Numbered from the stretch's first letter, positions 1 through 7,385 are shown. The stretch: DNA of 10,814 nucleotides from Firmicutes bacterium UBA6648 (GCA_002455605.1 DKLE01000143.1:1-10814); one strand, 5' to 3'. Program-made: numbers and translations. Notes: generated by a model from the letters alone, not told the origin.

Positions 1-813
1 TTCTTAAATATGAAATTAAATTATCGAAATCATAGAAAGATTGTAGTTATTGATGGGGAGATAGGTTATATCGGCGGATTTAATATCGGCAAAGAATATT
101 TAGGGATGAAAAAGAAGTTTGGTTATTGGCGGGATACTCATCTTCGAGTTCTGGGTGGCTGTGTTCAGGACATTAATGCCCGGTTTTTAATGGATTGGAG
201 ATTTGCGTCAAAGGAAGAACTGGTTTTATCAGAGGCCTATTACAGCACGATCATTAAGGCGGGATGCACAGGAGTGCAGATTGTTTCTTCCGGACCGGAT
301 GAAGGGAAATCCCAGGTGAAGCGCGGATATATGAAAATGATTACTTCTGCCAGAAAGAATATTTATATTCAAACGCCGTATTTCGTACCGGATAACAGTA
401 TATTGGAATCTTTAAAAATGGCTGCTCAGTCGGGAGTGGATGTAAAACTGATGATCCCTTGTATGCCGGATCACATGTTTGTATATTGGGCTACCTATGC
501 CTATGCCGGAGAATTAATAAATTCTGGAGCGCGGGTTTTTATATATGATAAAGGCTTTCTTCATGCTAAAACCATGGTAGTAGACGGGCAGGTGGCCTCC
601 ATCGGCTCGGCCAATTTTGACGTAAGGAGCTTTAAATTAAATTTTGAAGCCAATGCGTTTCTGTTTGATGAAGAAGAAGCTTATAAGATGGAAGCTATCT
701 TTGAGACAGACATGGCAAACTGCCATGAGCTTACCAAGTCTGTTTACAGAAGCAGAGGGATACCAATCAAGTTCAAAGAGTCCATTGCAAGGCTTTTAAC
801 GGATCTTCTTTAA
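1..813 (+). CDS. cls: Cardiolipin synthase, C-terminal part (5' end outside the window)
   Basis: Phospholipase D-superfamily enzyme that joins two phosphatidylglycerol molecules into cardiolipin at the cytoplasmic membrane. Both HxKxxxxD (HKD) motifs are visible: the first has His at 31-33, Lys at 37-39 and Asp at 52-54; the second has His at 562-564, Lys at 568-570 and Asp at 583-585, followed by the family's GSANFDVRSF stretch. The ATG at 10 is not the likely start: the frame is open to base 1 (F-L-N precede it), and the ATG lies only seven codons before the first catalytic His, whereas cardiolipin synthases of about 480-510 residues have two N-terminal membrane helices and roughly 200 residues before this motif. 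The C-terminus ends in the usual ...ARLLTDLL-like tail. The family call is firm; another PLD-type phosphatidyltransferase is the only realistic alternative. Confidence 0.9.
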   Translation, partial: FLNMKLNYRNHRKIVVIDGEIGYIGGFNIGKEYLGMKKKFGYWRDTHLRVLGGCVQDINARFLMDWRFASKEELVLSEAYYSTIIKAGCTGVQIVSSGPDEGKSQVKRGYMKMITSARKNIYIQTPYFVPDNSILESLKMAAQSGVDVKLMIPCMPDHMFVYWATYAYAGELINSGARVFIYDKGFLHAKTMVVDGQVASIGSANFDVRSFKLNFEANAFLFDEEEAYKMEAIFETDMANCHELTKSVYRSRGIPIKFKESIARLLTDLL

Positions 814-831
814 ACCAAATAAAAAAGGATA

Positions 832-857
832 CCCGGCAGTATGACTGTCGGGCTTTT
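832..857. terminator. Bidirectional hairpin terminator between cls and the LysM gene
   Basis: An 8-bp stem (832-839 with 845-852, one G-U pair) encloses a 5-base loop. On the plus strand it is followed by CTTTT; on the minus strand it is followed by a run of six T (complement of 821-826) after a short spacer. It lies between two convergent genes and can serve both. Confidence 0.75.
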
Positions 858-866
858 AATATGTTC

Positions 867-1217
867 TTATCTAGGAATGCACAGTTTCATTCCTACTCTT
901 AGGTTATACGGGTCAATATCAGGGTTTGCATCCATAATAGCGTTCAGCGAGACCCGGTGCATTTTGGCAATCATGTATAAGGTATCACCTTTTTCTACTG
1001 TGTATAATGTACCGCTGCAGGCAGGTTCTGTAGGCTCCATCGTTTCTAATTCACCAGGAATACAGATTTTCGTTCCGATTTTTAAATTATAAGGATTTCT
1101 TATTTTATTTGCCATCATCAGATCGCAGACGGATACATTATATTTTTTGCAAATAGAATAAAGTGTGTCACCGGGTTTGATCGTATACACAGCCACACAA
1201 TAACTTTTTCTTTTCAT
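867..1217 (-). CDS. Small protein with two LysM domains
   Basis: A 116-residue protein made almost entirely of two LysM repeats, residues about 10-54 and 71-115, joined by a short acidic, Pro-rich linker. Each repeat has the YTxxxGDTLYxI opening and the PYNLxxGxKxCIP ending. LysM domains bind N-acetylglucosamine in peptidoglycan or chitin-like polymers; in Clostridia such two-repeat proteins are often spore-coat or cell-wall associated. No signal peptide or membrane segment is visible, so export through Sec is not supported; action inside a sporulating mother cell would fit but is an inference. Six cysteines (7, 23, 31, 52, 67, 113) are many for a protein of this size. The ATG is preceded by an AAGGAG at a rather long spacing of about 13 bases, with an in-frame stop directly behind it, so no longer start exists. 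It is divergent from the M50 protease gene. Confidence 0.85.
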   Translation of the reverse strand: MKRKSYCVAVYTIKPGDTLYSICKKYNVSVCDLMMANKIRNPYNLKIGTKICIPGELETMEPTEPACSGTLYTVEKGDTLYMIAKMHRVSLNAIMDANPDIDPYNLRVGMKLCIPR

Positions 1218-1274
1218 ATTACTTCAATTCACTCCTTGCGTAATTTCATATACTATATACTATTTGCATGAGCT

Positions 1275-1304
1275 TTGTTTTGTGATAAAATGTTCAAGTA
1301 TAAT
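1275..1304 (+). promoter_or_regulatory. Candidate promoter for the M50 protease gene
   Basis: TTGTTT (1275-1280), an 18-base spacer and a perfect TATAAT (1299-1304). A second overlapping candidate is TTGCAT (1264-1269), 16 bases, and an extended -10 TGATAAAAT (1283-1291). Either would place transcription start around 1298-1311, upstream of the TTG start at 1344 but downstream of or on the earlier in-frame starts at 1275 and 1290. Confidence 0.5.
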
Positions 1305-1326
1305 TTAAATTGTACATTGATTTTTG

Positions 1327-1332
1327 AAAGGA
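1327..1332 (+). promoter_or_regulatory. Ribosome binding site that selects the TTG start of the M50 gene
   Basis: AAAGGA lies 11 bases before TTG at 1344. The alternative in-frame starts TTG 1275 and ATG 1290 have no purine-rich site in front of them. Confidence 0.55.
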
Positions 1333-1343
1333 ATGATTTTATA

Positions 1344-2060
1344 TTGAAAAGATTTTTTAATCCGGGATTTGCAGTATTGATCCTATTGATGGTTTTTATG
1401 TCTATATCCGGCGGCCGTTTTTCCAATCCCCTGGATTGGCTGATGCGTATGCTGCTTTCCCTTCCCGCCATTGTTATCGGGCTATCTTTCCATGAATTTG
1501 GGCATGCTTTTGCCGCGTATAAGTTGGGGGATATGACGCCTAAATATCAGGGCCGCGTAACCTTGAATCCGGCTGCTCACATCGATCCCTTTGGATTCCT
1601 ATGCTTAATGATTGCGGGCTTCGGATGGGGGGTGCCTGTGCAGGTTGATATGAGAAATTTTAAACATCCTCGAAGAGATGAATTGATTGTATCCGTTGCA
1701 GGGGTAGTAATGAACCTTCTAATCGCTATAATATCTGCTGGCATCCTAAAGCTATTTTACACTTTTGGTCCGCTTTTTATAGCGTATTCCTATATGGGCA
1801 GTGTTGTGCAGCAAATATTAATCAGCATGATATTGATTAATCTGGTTTTGATGATTTTTAACCTGTTGCCGATTCCTCCTTTGGATGGATTCGGAATTGT
1901 TACCGAGCTGTTTAATTTGAGAAGTACGGAACTATATTATAAAATTTATGATAAGGGTTTTTTGATTCTTATGGTTTTAATTGTCTTTAATGTTACGGAT
2001 CTTATATTAACACCGTTGGTTAACTTATCTTTCACCGGCATCATGGCCATTTTTTTCTAG
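1344..2060 (+). CDS. Site-2 protease family membrane metalloprotease (peptidase M50)
   Basis: Integral membrane zinc protease of the M50B type that cleaves substrates within the lipid bilayer. With the TTG start at 1344 the protein has 238 residues. The zinc motif HEFGH is at residues 50-54, inside a hydrophobic helix, followed by the GDMTPKYQGRVTLNP stretch and a glycine-rich segment typical of the short YwhC/YdgN-like subgroup. The second motif NLLPIPPLDG at residues 173-182 supplies the third metal ligand, Asp181. About five to six hydrophobic segments are visible; no PDZ or CBS domain is present. The frame extends upstream to TTG 1275 and ATG 1290, but these lie in the predicted promoter and lack a ribosome binding site. 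The substrate is unknown and neighbours do not reveal it. It stands alone, divergent from the LysM gene and closed by its own terminator. Confidence 0.88.
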   Translation: MKRFFNPGFAVLILLMVFMSISGGRFSNPLDWLMRMLLSLPAIVIGLSFHEFGHAFAAYKLGDMTPKYQGRVTLNPAAHIDPFGFLCLMIAGFGWGVPVQVDMRNFKHPRRDELIVSVAGVVMNLLIAIISAGILKLFYTFGPLFIAYSYMGSVVQQILISMILINLVLMIFNLLPIPPLDGFGIVTELFNLRSTELYYKIYDKGFLILMVLIVFNVTDLILTPLVNLSFTGIMAIFF

Positions 2061-2067
2061 AAAAGTA

Positions 2068-2107
2068 AAAGTCCTCTTCTGACTTTAATCGGGAGAGGAC
2101 TTTTTTT
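2068..2107 (+). terminator. Intrinsic terminator after the M50 gene
   Basis: Perfect 10-bp stem AAAGTCCTCT (2068-2077) with AGAGGACTTT (2094-2103), extendable to 13 bp with G-U pairs around a 10-base loop, ending in a run of seven T (2101-2107). Confidence 0.9.
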
Positions 2108-2157
2108 AAAATTTTTTATTTAAAAAGCTTGATTTCCCAATAAAAATAAAGCCGCTG

Positions 2158-2184
2158 TTAGCACTCTTGTGTAGTGAGTGCTAA
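2158..2184. promoter_or_regulatory. CIRCE operator (HrcA binding site) upstream of clpB
   Basis: TTAGCACTC (2158-2166), nine bases, GAGTGCTAA (2176-2184): an exact match to the CIRCE inverted repeat bound by the heat-shock repressor HrcA. It lies about 75 bases before the clpB start. HrcA, which depends on GroEL for activity, would repress clpB at normal temperature. I see no tandem GGTCAAA heptads of the CtsR type in this leader. Confidence 0.95.
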
Positions 2185-2191
2185 AAAAGTG

Positions 2192-2220
2192 TTTACTTTT
2201 TGAATTCACAGGTATAAGAT
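2192..2220 (+). promoter_or_regulatory. Possible clpB promoter
   Basis: TTTACT (2192-2197), a 17-base spacer and TAAGAT (2215-2220), directly downstream of CIRCE. The hexamers are imperfect. No convincing promoter is visible upstream of the operator, where CIRCE would more usually overlap the transcription start, so the assignment is tentative. Confidence 0.35.
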
Positions 2221-2260
2221 AACAGTGTAAGGAAAAAACATTTAAAGGGAGGGAAGATTA

Positions 2261-4855
2261 ATGAATTTTGATAAATATACACAAAATGCGCAGAATGCGA
2301 TTATTGATTGTCAGAACATAGCTATTGAGGAAGGGCATCAGCAGTTGGACGGTGAGCATTTACACTTGGCGTTAATGCAGCAGAAGGACGGGCTAATTCC
2401 CAAACTGATTCAATATATGGGAAACAATCCGGAAAGTATAGTAAAGGATTTAAGAGAAGAATTGAACAAGCTGCCAAAGGTAGCAGGGGGTAATGACAAT
2501 ATATATTCCACAAATCGTTTGAGTAAAATTTTAATGGAAGCGGAGAAAATTGCCTCGAATTTTAAAGATGAATATGTCAGCGTTGAACATATTTATTTGT
2601 CCTTATTGGAAGAAAAACAGACCGCTTCTGCACGAATTTTTAAAAAATATGATATTTCAAAAGAAAAATTTTTGCAGAGTCTAACGAAAGTGAGAGGAAA
2701 TCAGCGGATTACCAGTCAAAATCCGGAAGAAAATTATGAGGCTTTAAGTAAATACGGAAGAGATTTGGTGGAAATGGCAAGAGAGGGCAAGCTGGATCCG
2801 GTTATAGGCAGAGATGCGGAAATTCGTCATGCAATACAAATATTGTCGAGAAGAACCAAAAATAATCCGGTTCTGATCGGTGAGCCGGGAGTTGGTAAAA
2901 CAGCAGTTGTAGAAGGCTTAGCACAAAGAATTTTAAATGGAGATGTGCCGGAAGGGTTAAAGGATAAAACTATTTTTGCCTTGGATATGGGGGCGTTGAT
3001 TGCCGGAGCTAAGTTCAGAGGAGAATTTGAAGAAAGACTGAAGGCTGTATTAAATGAAGTGGAGAAGTCAGAAGGCAGAATTATACTGTTTATCGATGAA
3101 ATACACAATATCGTAGGTGCAGGAAGGACGGAGGGATCTATGGATGCCGGGAATCTGTTAAAGCCTAAACTGGCCAGAGGAGAACTGCACTGTATCGGAG
3201 CTACCACTTTGGATGAATATCGAAAATACATTGAAAAGGACGCTGCACTGGAAAGACGTTTCCAAAAAGTATTGGTGGATCAGCCTACCGTTGAAGATAC
3301 TATTTCCATATTAAGAGGATTAAAAGAGCGTTTTGAAATTCATCATGGAGTCAGAATTACAGATGGAGCGTTGATAGCTTGTGCCACACTTTCTGATCGA
3401 TATATCAGTGATCGGTTTTTGCCGGATAAGGCTATTGATTTAATGGATGAAGCCGCTTCTAAGATTCGAACCGAAATTGACAGTCTGCCTGCCGAGCTTG
3501 ATGAAATATCCAGAAAAATTATGCAGCTTGAAATTGAAAAACAAGCGTTGTCCAAGGAAAAGGATAAAGCCTCTAAGCAGCGGCTGGAAAATTTAGAGAA
3601 GGAGCTGTCAGAGCTTAAGGCAGAGAATGCCTCCATGAGAGCCCAGTGGGAGACGGAAAAAAAATCCATTATTGATTTAAAGTCCGTAAAGCAGGAAGTA
3701 GAGGACGTAAAGCATCAGATTGAGGATGCCGAAAGGAAATACGATCTGGAGCTTCTGGCTAAATTAAAATACGGGACTCTGCCTGAGCTGGAGAGAAAGC
3801 TTCAAGAAGGGGAAAACGCACAAAAAGAAAAGGCAGAAAGAAAGCTTTTAAAAGAAGAAGTTACTGAAGAAGAAATTGCAGAGGTAGTTGCCGGATGGAC
3901 AGGAATCCCGGTAAGCCGATTGGTGGAATCAGAAAGAGAAAAGCTCCTGAAGCTGCCGGAAATTCTTCATAAGAGAGTAATTGGGCAGGATGAAGCCGTA
4001 GATGTGGTTTCAGAGGCCGTTTTAAGAGCCAGAGCTGGGCTTAAGGCAGCAAACCGACCAATTGGTTCATTCATTTTTTTAGGACCTACCGGTGTGGGTA
4101 AAACGGAGCTGGCGAAGTCTCTTTCAGAATCCCTGTTTGATACGGAAAAAAATATGATTCGAATCGATATGTCGGAATATATGGAAAAACATTCCGTATC
4201 AAGGCTAGTAGGTGCACCTCCGGGATATGTGGGATATGATGAAGGCGGGCAATTGACGGAAGCTGTTAGAAGAAGACCGTACAGCGTTATCTTGTTTGAT
4301 GAAATAGAAAAAGCTCATCCGGATGTATTCAATATCTTACTGCAGCTTTTAGATGATGGAAGATTGACAGATAATCAGGGAAGAACGGTAGACTTTAAGA
4401 ATACCATTGTTATCATGACATCCAATATCGGCAGTCCATACCTTATTGATAACATTAATCAGGATGGGACTATCGATCAACAAGTCAAAGACCAGGTTTC
4501 AGATGAAATGAAAAAATATTTTAAACCGGAATTTCTGAATAGAATAGATGATATTGTGGTATTTTCTCCGCTGACTGAAGAGCAAATCGTTAAAATTATC
4601 GATATTTCTATGATTTCCCTAAAAGAAAGATTAGCAGATAAAAATATTACCATTGAGCTCACTGACTCAGCTAAGAAATTAATTGCAAAGGAGAGCTATA
4701 CCCCTGTTTATGGAGCACGTCCGGTAAAGAGATATTTACAGAAGCATGTGGAAACGGAAATTGCAGCGATGATTATTCGCAATCAGGTGACAGACGGAAG
4801 CAAGCTTATACTTGATTCTGACGGAACAAAACTTGATTTTAAAGTGGAGGAATAA
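2261..4855 (+). CDS. clpB: ATP-dependent chaperone ClpB (protein disaggregase)
   Basis: Hexameric AAA+ disaggregase that pulls polypeptides out of aggregates together with DnaK, in the cytoplasm. The 864 residues match the usual ClpB length. Domains in order: double Clp-N repeat (about 1-145); first ATPase with Walker A GEPGVGKT (207-214), Walker B LFIDE (Asp279, Glu280) and the arginine pair 332-333 of ALERRF; a long coiled-coil middle domain (about 410-525) with the KYGTLPELE motif; second ATPase with Walker A GPTGVGKT (608-615), Walker B LFDE (Asp680, Glu681) and the GYVGYDEGG pore loop; and the D2-small C-terminal domain. The full middle domain and the absence of a ClpP-binding loop that I can recognise separate it from ClpC and ClpA. 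The first pore loop reads KFRGEF (251-256), with Phe where Tyr is more usual. A strong AGGGAGGG site lies seven bases before the ATG. Confidence 0.97.
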   Translation: MNFDKYTQNAQNAIIDCQNIAIEEGHQQLDGEHLHLALMQQKDGLIPKLIQYMGNNPESIVKDLREELNKLPKVAGGNDNIYSTNRLSKILMEAEKIASNFKDEYVSVEHIYLSLLEEKQTASARIFKKYDISKEKFLQSLTKVRGNQRITSQNPEENYEALSKYGRDLVEMAREGKLDPVIGRDAEIRHAIQILSRRTKNNPVLIGEPGVGKTAVVEGLAQRILNGDVPEGLKDKTIFALDMGALIAGAKFRGEFEERLKAVLNEVEKSEGRIILFIDEIHNIVGAGRTEGSMDAGNLLKPKLARGELHCIGATTLDEYRKYIEKDAALERRFQKVLVDQPTVEDTISILRGLKERFEIHHGVRITDGALIACATLSDRYISDRFLPDKAIDLMDEAASKIRTEIDSLPAELDEISRKIMQLEIEKQALSKEKDKASKQRLENLEKELSELKAENASMRAQWETEKKSIIDLKSVKQEVEDVKHQIEDAERKYDLELLAKLKYGTLPELERKLQEGENAQKEKAERKLLKEEVTEEEIAEVVAGWTGIPVSRLVESEREKLLKLPEILHKRVIGQDEAVDVVSEAVLRARAGLKAANRPIGSFIFLGPTGVGKTELAKSLSESLFDTEKNMIRIDMSEYMEKHSVSRLVGAPPGYVGYDEGGQLTEAVRRRPYSVILFDEIEKAHPDVFNILLQLLDDGRLTDNQGRTVDFKNTIVIMTSNIGSPYLIDNINQDGTIDQQVKDQVSDEMKKYFKPEFLNRIDDIVVFSPLTEEQIVKIIDISMISLKERLADKNITIELTDSAKKLIAKESYTPVYGARPVKRYLQKHVETEIAAMIIRNQVTDGSKLILDSDGTKLDFKVEE

Positions 4856-4868
4856 TTGCTGGTTCTGG

Positions 4869-4897
4869 TTGACAGCAGCGGGCAAATATGCTATAAA
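4869..4897 (+). promoter_or_regulatory. Strong promoter of the pflB leader
   Basis: Consensus TTGACA (4869-4874), a 17-base spacer and TATAAA (4892-4897) with an extended -10 TGC directly before it. It predicts transcription start near 4904, about ten bases before the first stem of the riboswitch. Confidence 0.85.
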
Positions 4898-4913
4898 ATT
4901 ATATAGATATAAG

Positions 4914-4991
4914 CTGTTTTTGCGACTGACGGAATTAGGTGGGATAAACCACCGGGAAACAAAAACAGATTGAATGCCGACCGTCTGGGCA
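4914..4991 (+). ncRNA. ZTP riboswitch (pfl motif) aptamer
   Basis: All hallmarks of the pfl/ZTP aptamer are visible. P1 is a perfect 9-bp stem, CTGTTTTTG (4914-4922) with CAAAAACAG (4960-4968). Inside it are CGACTGACGG and the hairpin GGTGG (4938-4942) / CCACC (4949-4953) followed by the CGGGAA segment. The 3' domain is GCCGACCGTCTGGGCA (4976-4991) with stem TGCC/GGCA. The pseudoknot pairs GACGG (4928-4932) with CCGTC (4981-4985); most family members have GGCGG and CCGCC, so the two strands differ together. The class senses ZTP/ZMP (phosphorylated AICAR), which accumulates when 10-formyl-tetrahydrofolate is scarce. Placement before a pyruvate formate-lyase gene is the context that gave the motif its name. 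Confidence 0.93.
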
Positions 4992-5026
4992 GTACTGCAA
5001 TGTGTGGTGCTGCTCTTTTATTTTTT
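4987..5026 (+). terminator. Expression-platform terminator of the ZTP riboswitch
   Basis: A 9-bp stem GGGCAGTAC (4987-4995) with GTGCTGCTC (5007-5015), two G-U pairs and an 11-base loop, followed by TTTTATTTTTT. Its 5' arm overlaps the last bases of the aptamer (GGGCA, 4987-4991), so aptamer folding and termination should exclude each other: ligand bound would mean read-through, an ON switch. Confidence 0.88.
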
Positions 5027-5077
5027 GTTTTGCAGCATCAGGCAGTATAAGGATAACATAGTAAAGGAGTTGGCGAA

Positions 5078-7306
5078 ATGACAGAATGGACAAATTTTAA
5101 AAGAGGCAGCTGGAATGAAAATATTGATGTGAGGGATTTTATTCAGAAGAATTATGTGCCTTATGACGGAAGTGAAGAATTTTTGGAGGAACCTACACCC
5201 CGTACACTGCGTATGAGAGAACGTTTTGAAGAACTTTTGCGCATGGAGCAGCAAAGAGGTGGTGTATATGATATCGACACAGAAACGGTAATTAGCTCAA
5301 CCGCTTTTAACGCAGGCTCTATTTCCAGAGAAGATGAGATAATAGTCGGTCTGCAAACCGATGAACCCTTAAAGAGAGCCTGCAATCCCTTTGGCGGTAT
5401 GCGTATGGTTCATAATGCCTGTGAAGCCTATGGAAAAAAAGTATCTCCGGAGATAGAACAGCAATTTTGTTTGCATAAGACTCACAATGACGGAGTTTTT
5501 GATGCTTATACAACAGATATTATTGCCGCAAGGAATGCGGGCATTATTACGGGATTACCGGATGCCTACGGGCGGGGCCGTATTATAGGAGACTACAGGA
5601 GAGTAGCTCTTTATGGAATTGATTTTCTCATTGAAAAGAAGAAGGCTGATAAAATAGAATTGGGGCGAAAATCAATTCTGGCAGAAGATATTCGTCTGCT
5701 GGAAGAAGTGGCGGATCAGCTCAAAGCTTTAGAGGATATGAAAATCATGGCGCAGCAATACGGATTTGACATATCCGGTCCGGCTAAAACAGCGAAAGAG
5801 GCTGTGCAGTGGTTATATTTTGGCTATCTGGCTGCAATTAAGGAGCAGAACGGCGCGGCCATGAGCTTGGGAAGGGTTTCAACATTTCTTGATATTTATT
5901 TTGAAAGAGATCTGCAAGCTGGAATTTTATCCGAAAAAGAAGCACAGGAAATCATGGATGATTTTGTCATGAAGCTGAGAGCAGCAAGACATCTGCGTAC
6001 ACCCGAATATAACGAATTATTCGGAGGAGATCCTATGTGGATTACAGAAGCAATCGGCGGAATCGGGGAAGATGGAAGACATTTAGTAACAAAGACCAGC
6101 TATCGTATTTTACATACCCTTTACAATTTAAAGCCTAGTGCAGAGCCGAATTTAACCGTCTTATGGTCAAGAGCGCTTCCTCAGAGCTGGAAAAAATATA
6201 TTGCTCGTGTATCCATTGAGACCGATGCGCTGCAATATGAAAATGACGACATTATGCGGCCTGTTTATGGAGATGACTATGCTATTGCCTGCTGCGTTTC
6301 TGCTATGCGGGTAGGAAAGGATATGCAGTTTTTCGGTGCAAGAGCAAATTTGGCTAAATTGATGCTATATGCAGTCAATGGAGGCGCGGATGAAATCAAG
6401 AAGGTACAGGTGGCACCAAAGCTCCCGGTATGGCAGGAGGAATATTTAGATTATGACAAGCTGATGGAACGAATGGATTTTTACAGACCATGGCTGGCAA
6501 AAACTTATGTAGATGCTTTGAATATTATTCATGCCATGCATGATAAATATGCTTATGAAAAAAGTCAGATGGCACTGCATGACAGTCAAGTACGCCGTTT
6601 AATGGCCTTTGGCGTGGCAGGTATGAGCTGTCTGGCAGATTCTCTTTCAGCAGTAAAATATGCAAAGGTGAAGTGTGTTCGTGATACGGAAAGCGGCTTG
6701 GTTACAGATTTTGTTGTGGAAGGAGAATTTCCTATGTTCGGCAATGATGATGATCGAGTGGATCACATTGCCTGCGAACAGATGGAGAAATTCTATCAAT
6801 GCTTATGTGAACACTCCTTATACAGAGAAGCAGTACATACTTTATCCATTTTAACTATCACTTCAAATGTGATGTATGGAAAGAAAACCGGAAATACTCC
6901 GGATGGGCGGCGTGCAGGTCAGCCTCTTGCCCCCGGTGCAAATCCCATGAGCGGAAGAGAAAAGAACGGGGCTTTAGCTAGCTTGAATTCTGTGGCAAAG
7001 CTTTCCTATGATGTTTGCCGTGACGGAATTTCAAATACTTTTTCTATTGTTCCGGATGCACTTGGGAAAACAGAAGGTGAACGTATCAGCAATCTGGTGG
7101 ATCTGATGAATGGATACTTTGCACAGGATGCCCACCATCTAAATGTAAATGTTATTAACAGAGAGGTTCTTATGGACGCTTACGAACATCCGGAAAACTA
7201 TCCGAATCTCACTATTCGGGTATCCGGATATGCAGTGAATTTCTATAAATTATCTCGTGAACAGCAGAGAGAGGTTATATCCAGAACATTCCACACTACA
7301 GTTTAA
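5078..7306 (+). CDS. pflB: Formate C-acetyltransferase (pyruvate formate-lyase)
   Basis: Glycyl-radical enzyme converting pyruvate and CoA to acetyl-CoA and formate in anaerobic cytoplasm. The 742 residues fit the family. The adjacent catalytic cysteines are Cys405-Cys406 in IACCVSAMRVG, diagnostic for pyruvate formate-lyase rather than the diol dehydratase or choline-lyase branches, which have a single Cys here. The radical site is Gly717 in RVSGYAVNF near the C-terminus, followed by the family's LSREQQREVISRTF ending. The NTPDGRRAGQPLAPGANPM segment is also typical. The ATG has AAAGGAGT seven bases upstream. Expression should depend on the ZTP riboswitch in the leader, tying formate supply to one-carbon folate demand. 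The radical-SAM activating enzyme (PflA), often next door, is not adjacent: a terminator follows and then the zinc operon. It must be activated by a gene product encoded elsewhere. Confidence 0.97.
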   Translation: MTEWTNFKRGSWNENIDVRDFIQKNYVPYDGSEEFLEEPTPRTLRMRERFEELLRMEQQRGGVYDIDTETVISSTAFNAGSISREDEIIVGLQTDEPLKRACNPFGGMRMVHNACEAYGKKVSPEIEQQFCLHKTHNDGVFDAYTTDIIAARNAGIITGLPDAYGRGRIIGDYRRVALYGIDFLIEKKKADKIELGRKSILAEDIRLLEEVADQLKALEDMKIMAQQYGFDISGPAKTAKEAVQWLYFGYLAAIKEQNGAAMSLGRVSTFLDIYFERDLQAGILSEKEAQEIMDDFVMKLRAARHLRTPEYNELFGGDPMWITEAIGGIGEDGRHLVTKTSYRILHTLYNLKPSAEPNLTVLWSRALPQSWKKYIARVSIETDALQYENDDIMRPVYGDDYAIACCVSAMRVGKDMQFFGARANLAKLMLYAVNGGADEIKKVQVAPKLPVWQEEYLDYDKLMERMDFYRPWLAKTYVDALNIIHAMHDKYAYEKSQMALHDSQVRRLMAFGVAGMSCLADSLSAVKYAKVKCVRDTESGLVTDFVVEGEFPMFGNDDDRVDHIACEQMEKFYQCLCEHSLYREAVHTLSILTITSNVMYGKKTGNTPDGRRAGQPLAPGANPMSGREKNGALASLNSVAKLSYDVCRDGISNTFSIVPDALGKTEGERISNLVDLMNGYFAQDAHHLNVNVINREVLMDAYEHPENYPNLTIRVSGYAVNFYKLSREQQREVISRTFHTTV

Positions 7307-7318
7307 AATAAGAATGAT

Positions 7319-7362
7319 AAATCCCATCGGCATATAAAAGCAGGATGGGATTTTATTTTTTT
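7319..7362 (+). terminator. Intrinsic terminator after pflB
   Basis: Perfect 10-bp stem AAATCCCATC (7319-7328) with GATGGGATTT (7344-7353), 15-base loop, then TTTTATTTTTTT. Confidence 0.9.
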
Positions 7363-7385
7363 GTTCATAATTAAAAGGAAATATC

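Noticed and set aside
841..1092. Plus-strand open frame of 83 codons
   Set aside because: It starts within the terminator loop after cls and runs antisense to the LysM gene; no ribosome binding site and no recognisable domain.
1247..1264. Short direct repeat of TATACTA between the LysM and M50 genes
   Set aside because: Two copies of a 7-base AT-rich word are expected by chance in such a spacer, and it does not fit a known operator.
2827..3669. Minus-strand open frames of 108-134 codons opposite clpB
   Set aside because: They are shadows of the clpB reading frame: compositionally odd (Ser/Ile-rich), without ribosome binding sites, and inside a gene with unbroken family conservation.
2261..4855. 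ClpC or ClpA instead of ClpB
   Set aside because: The long coiled-coil middle domain with the KYGTLPELE motif and the 864-residue length are those of ClpB.
5007..5038. GTGCTGC (5007-5013) can pair with GCAGCAT (5032-5038), suggesting an antiterminator
   Set aside because: The second strand lies downstream of the terminator T-run, so it would be transcribed only after termination has been decided; the aptamer itself already gives the competing fold.
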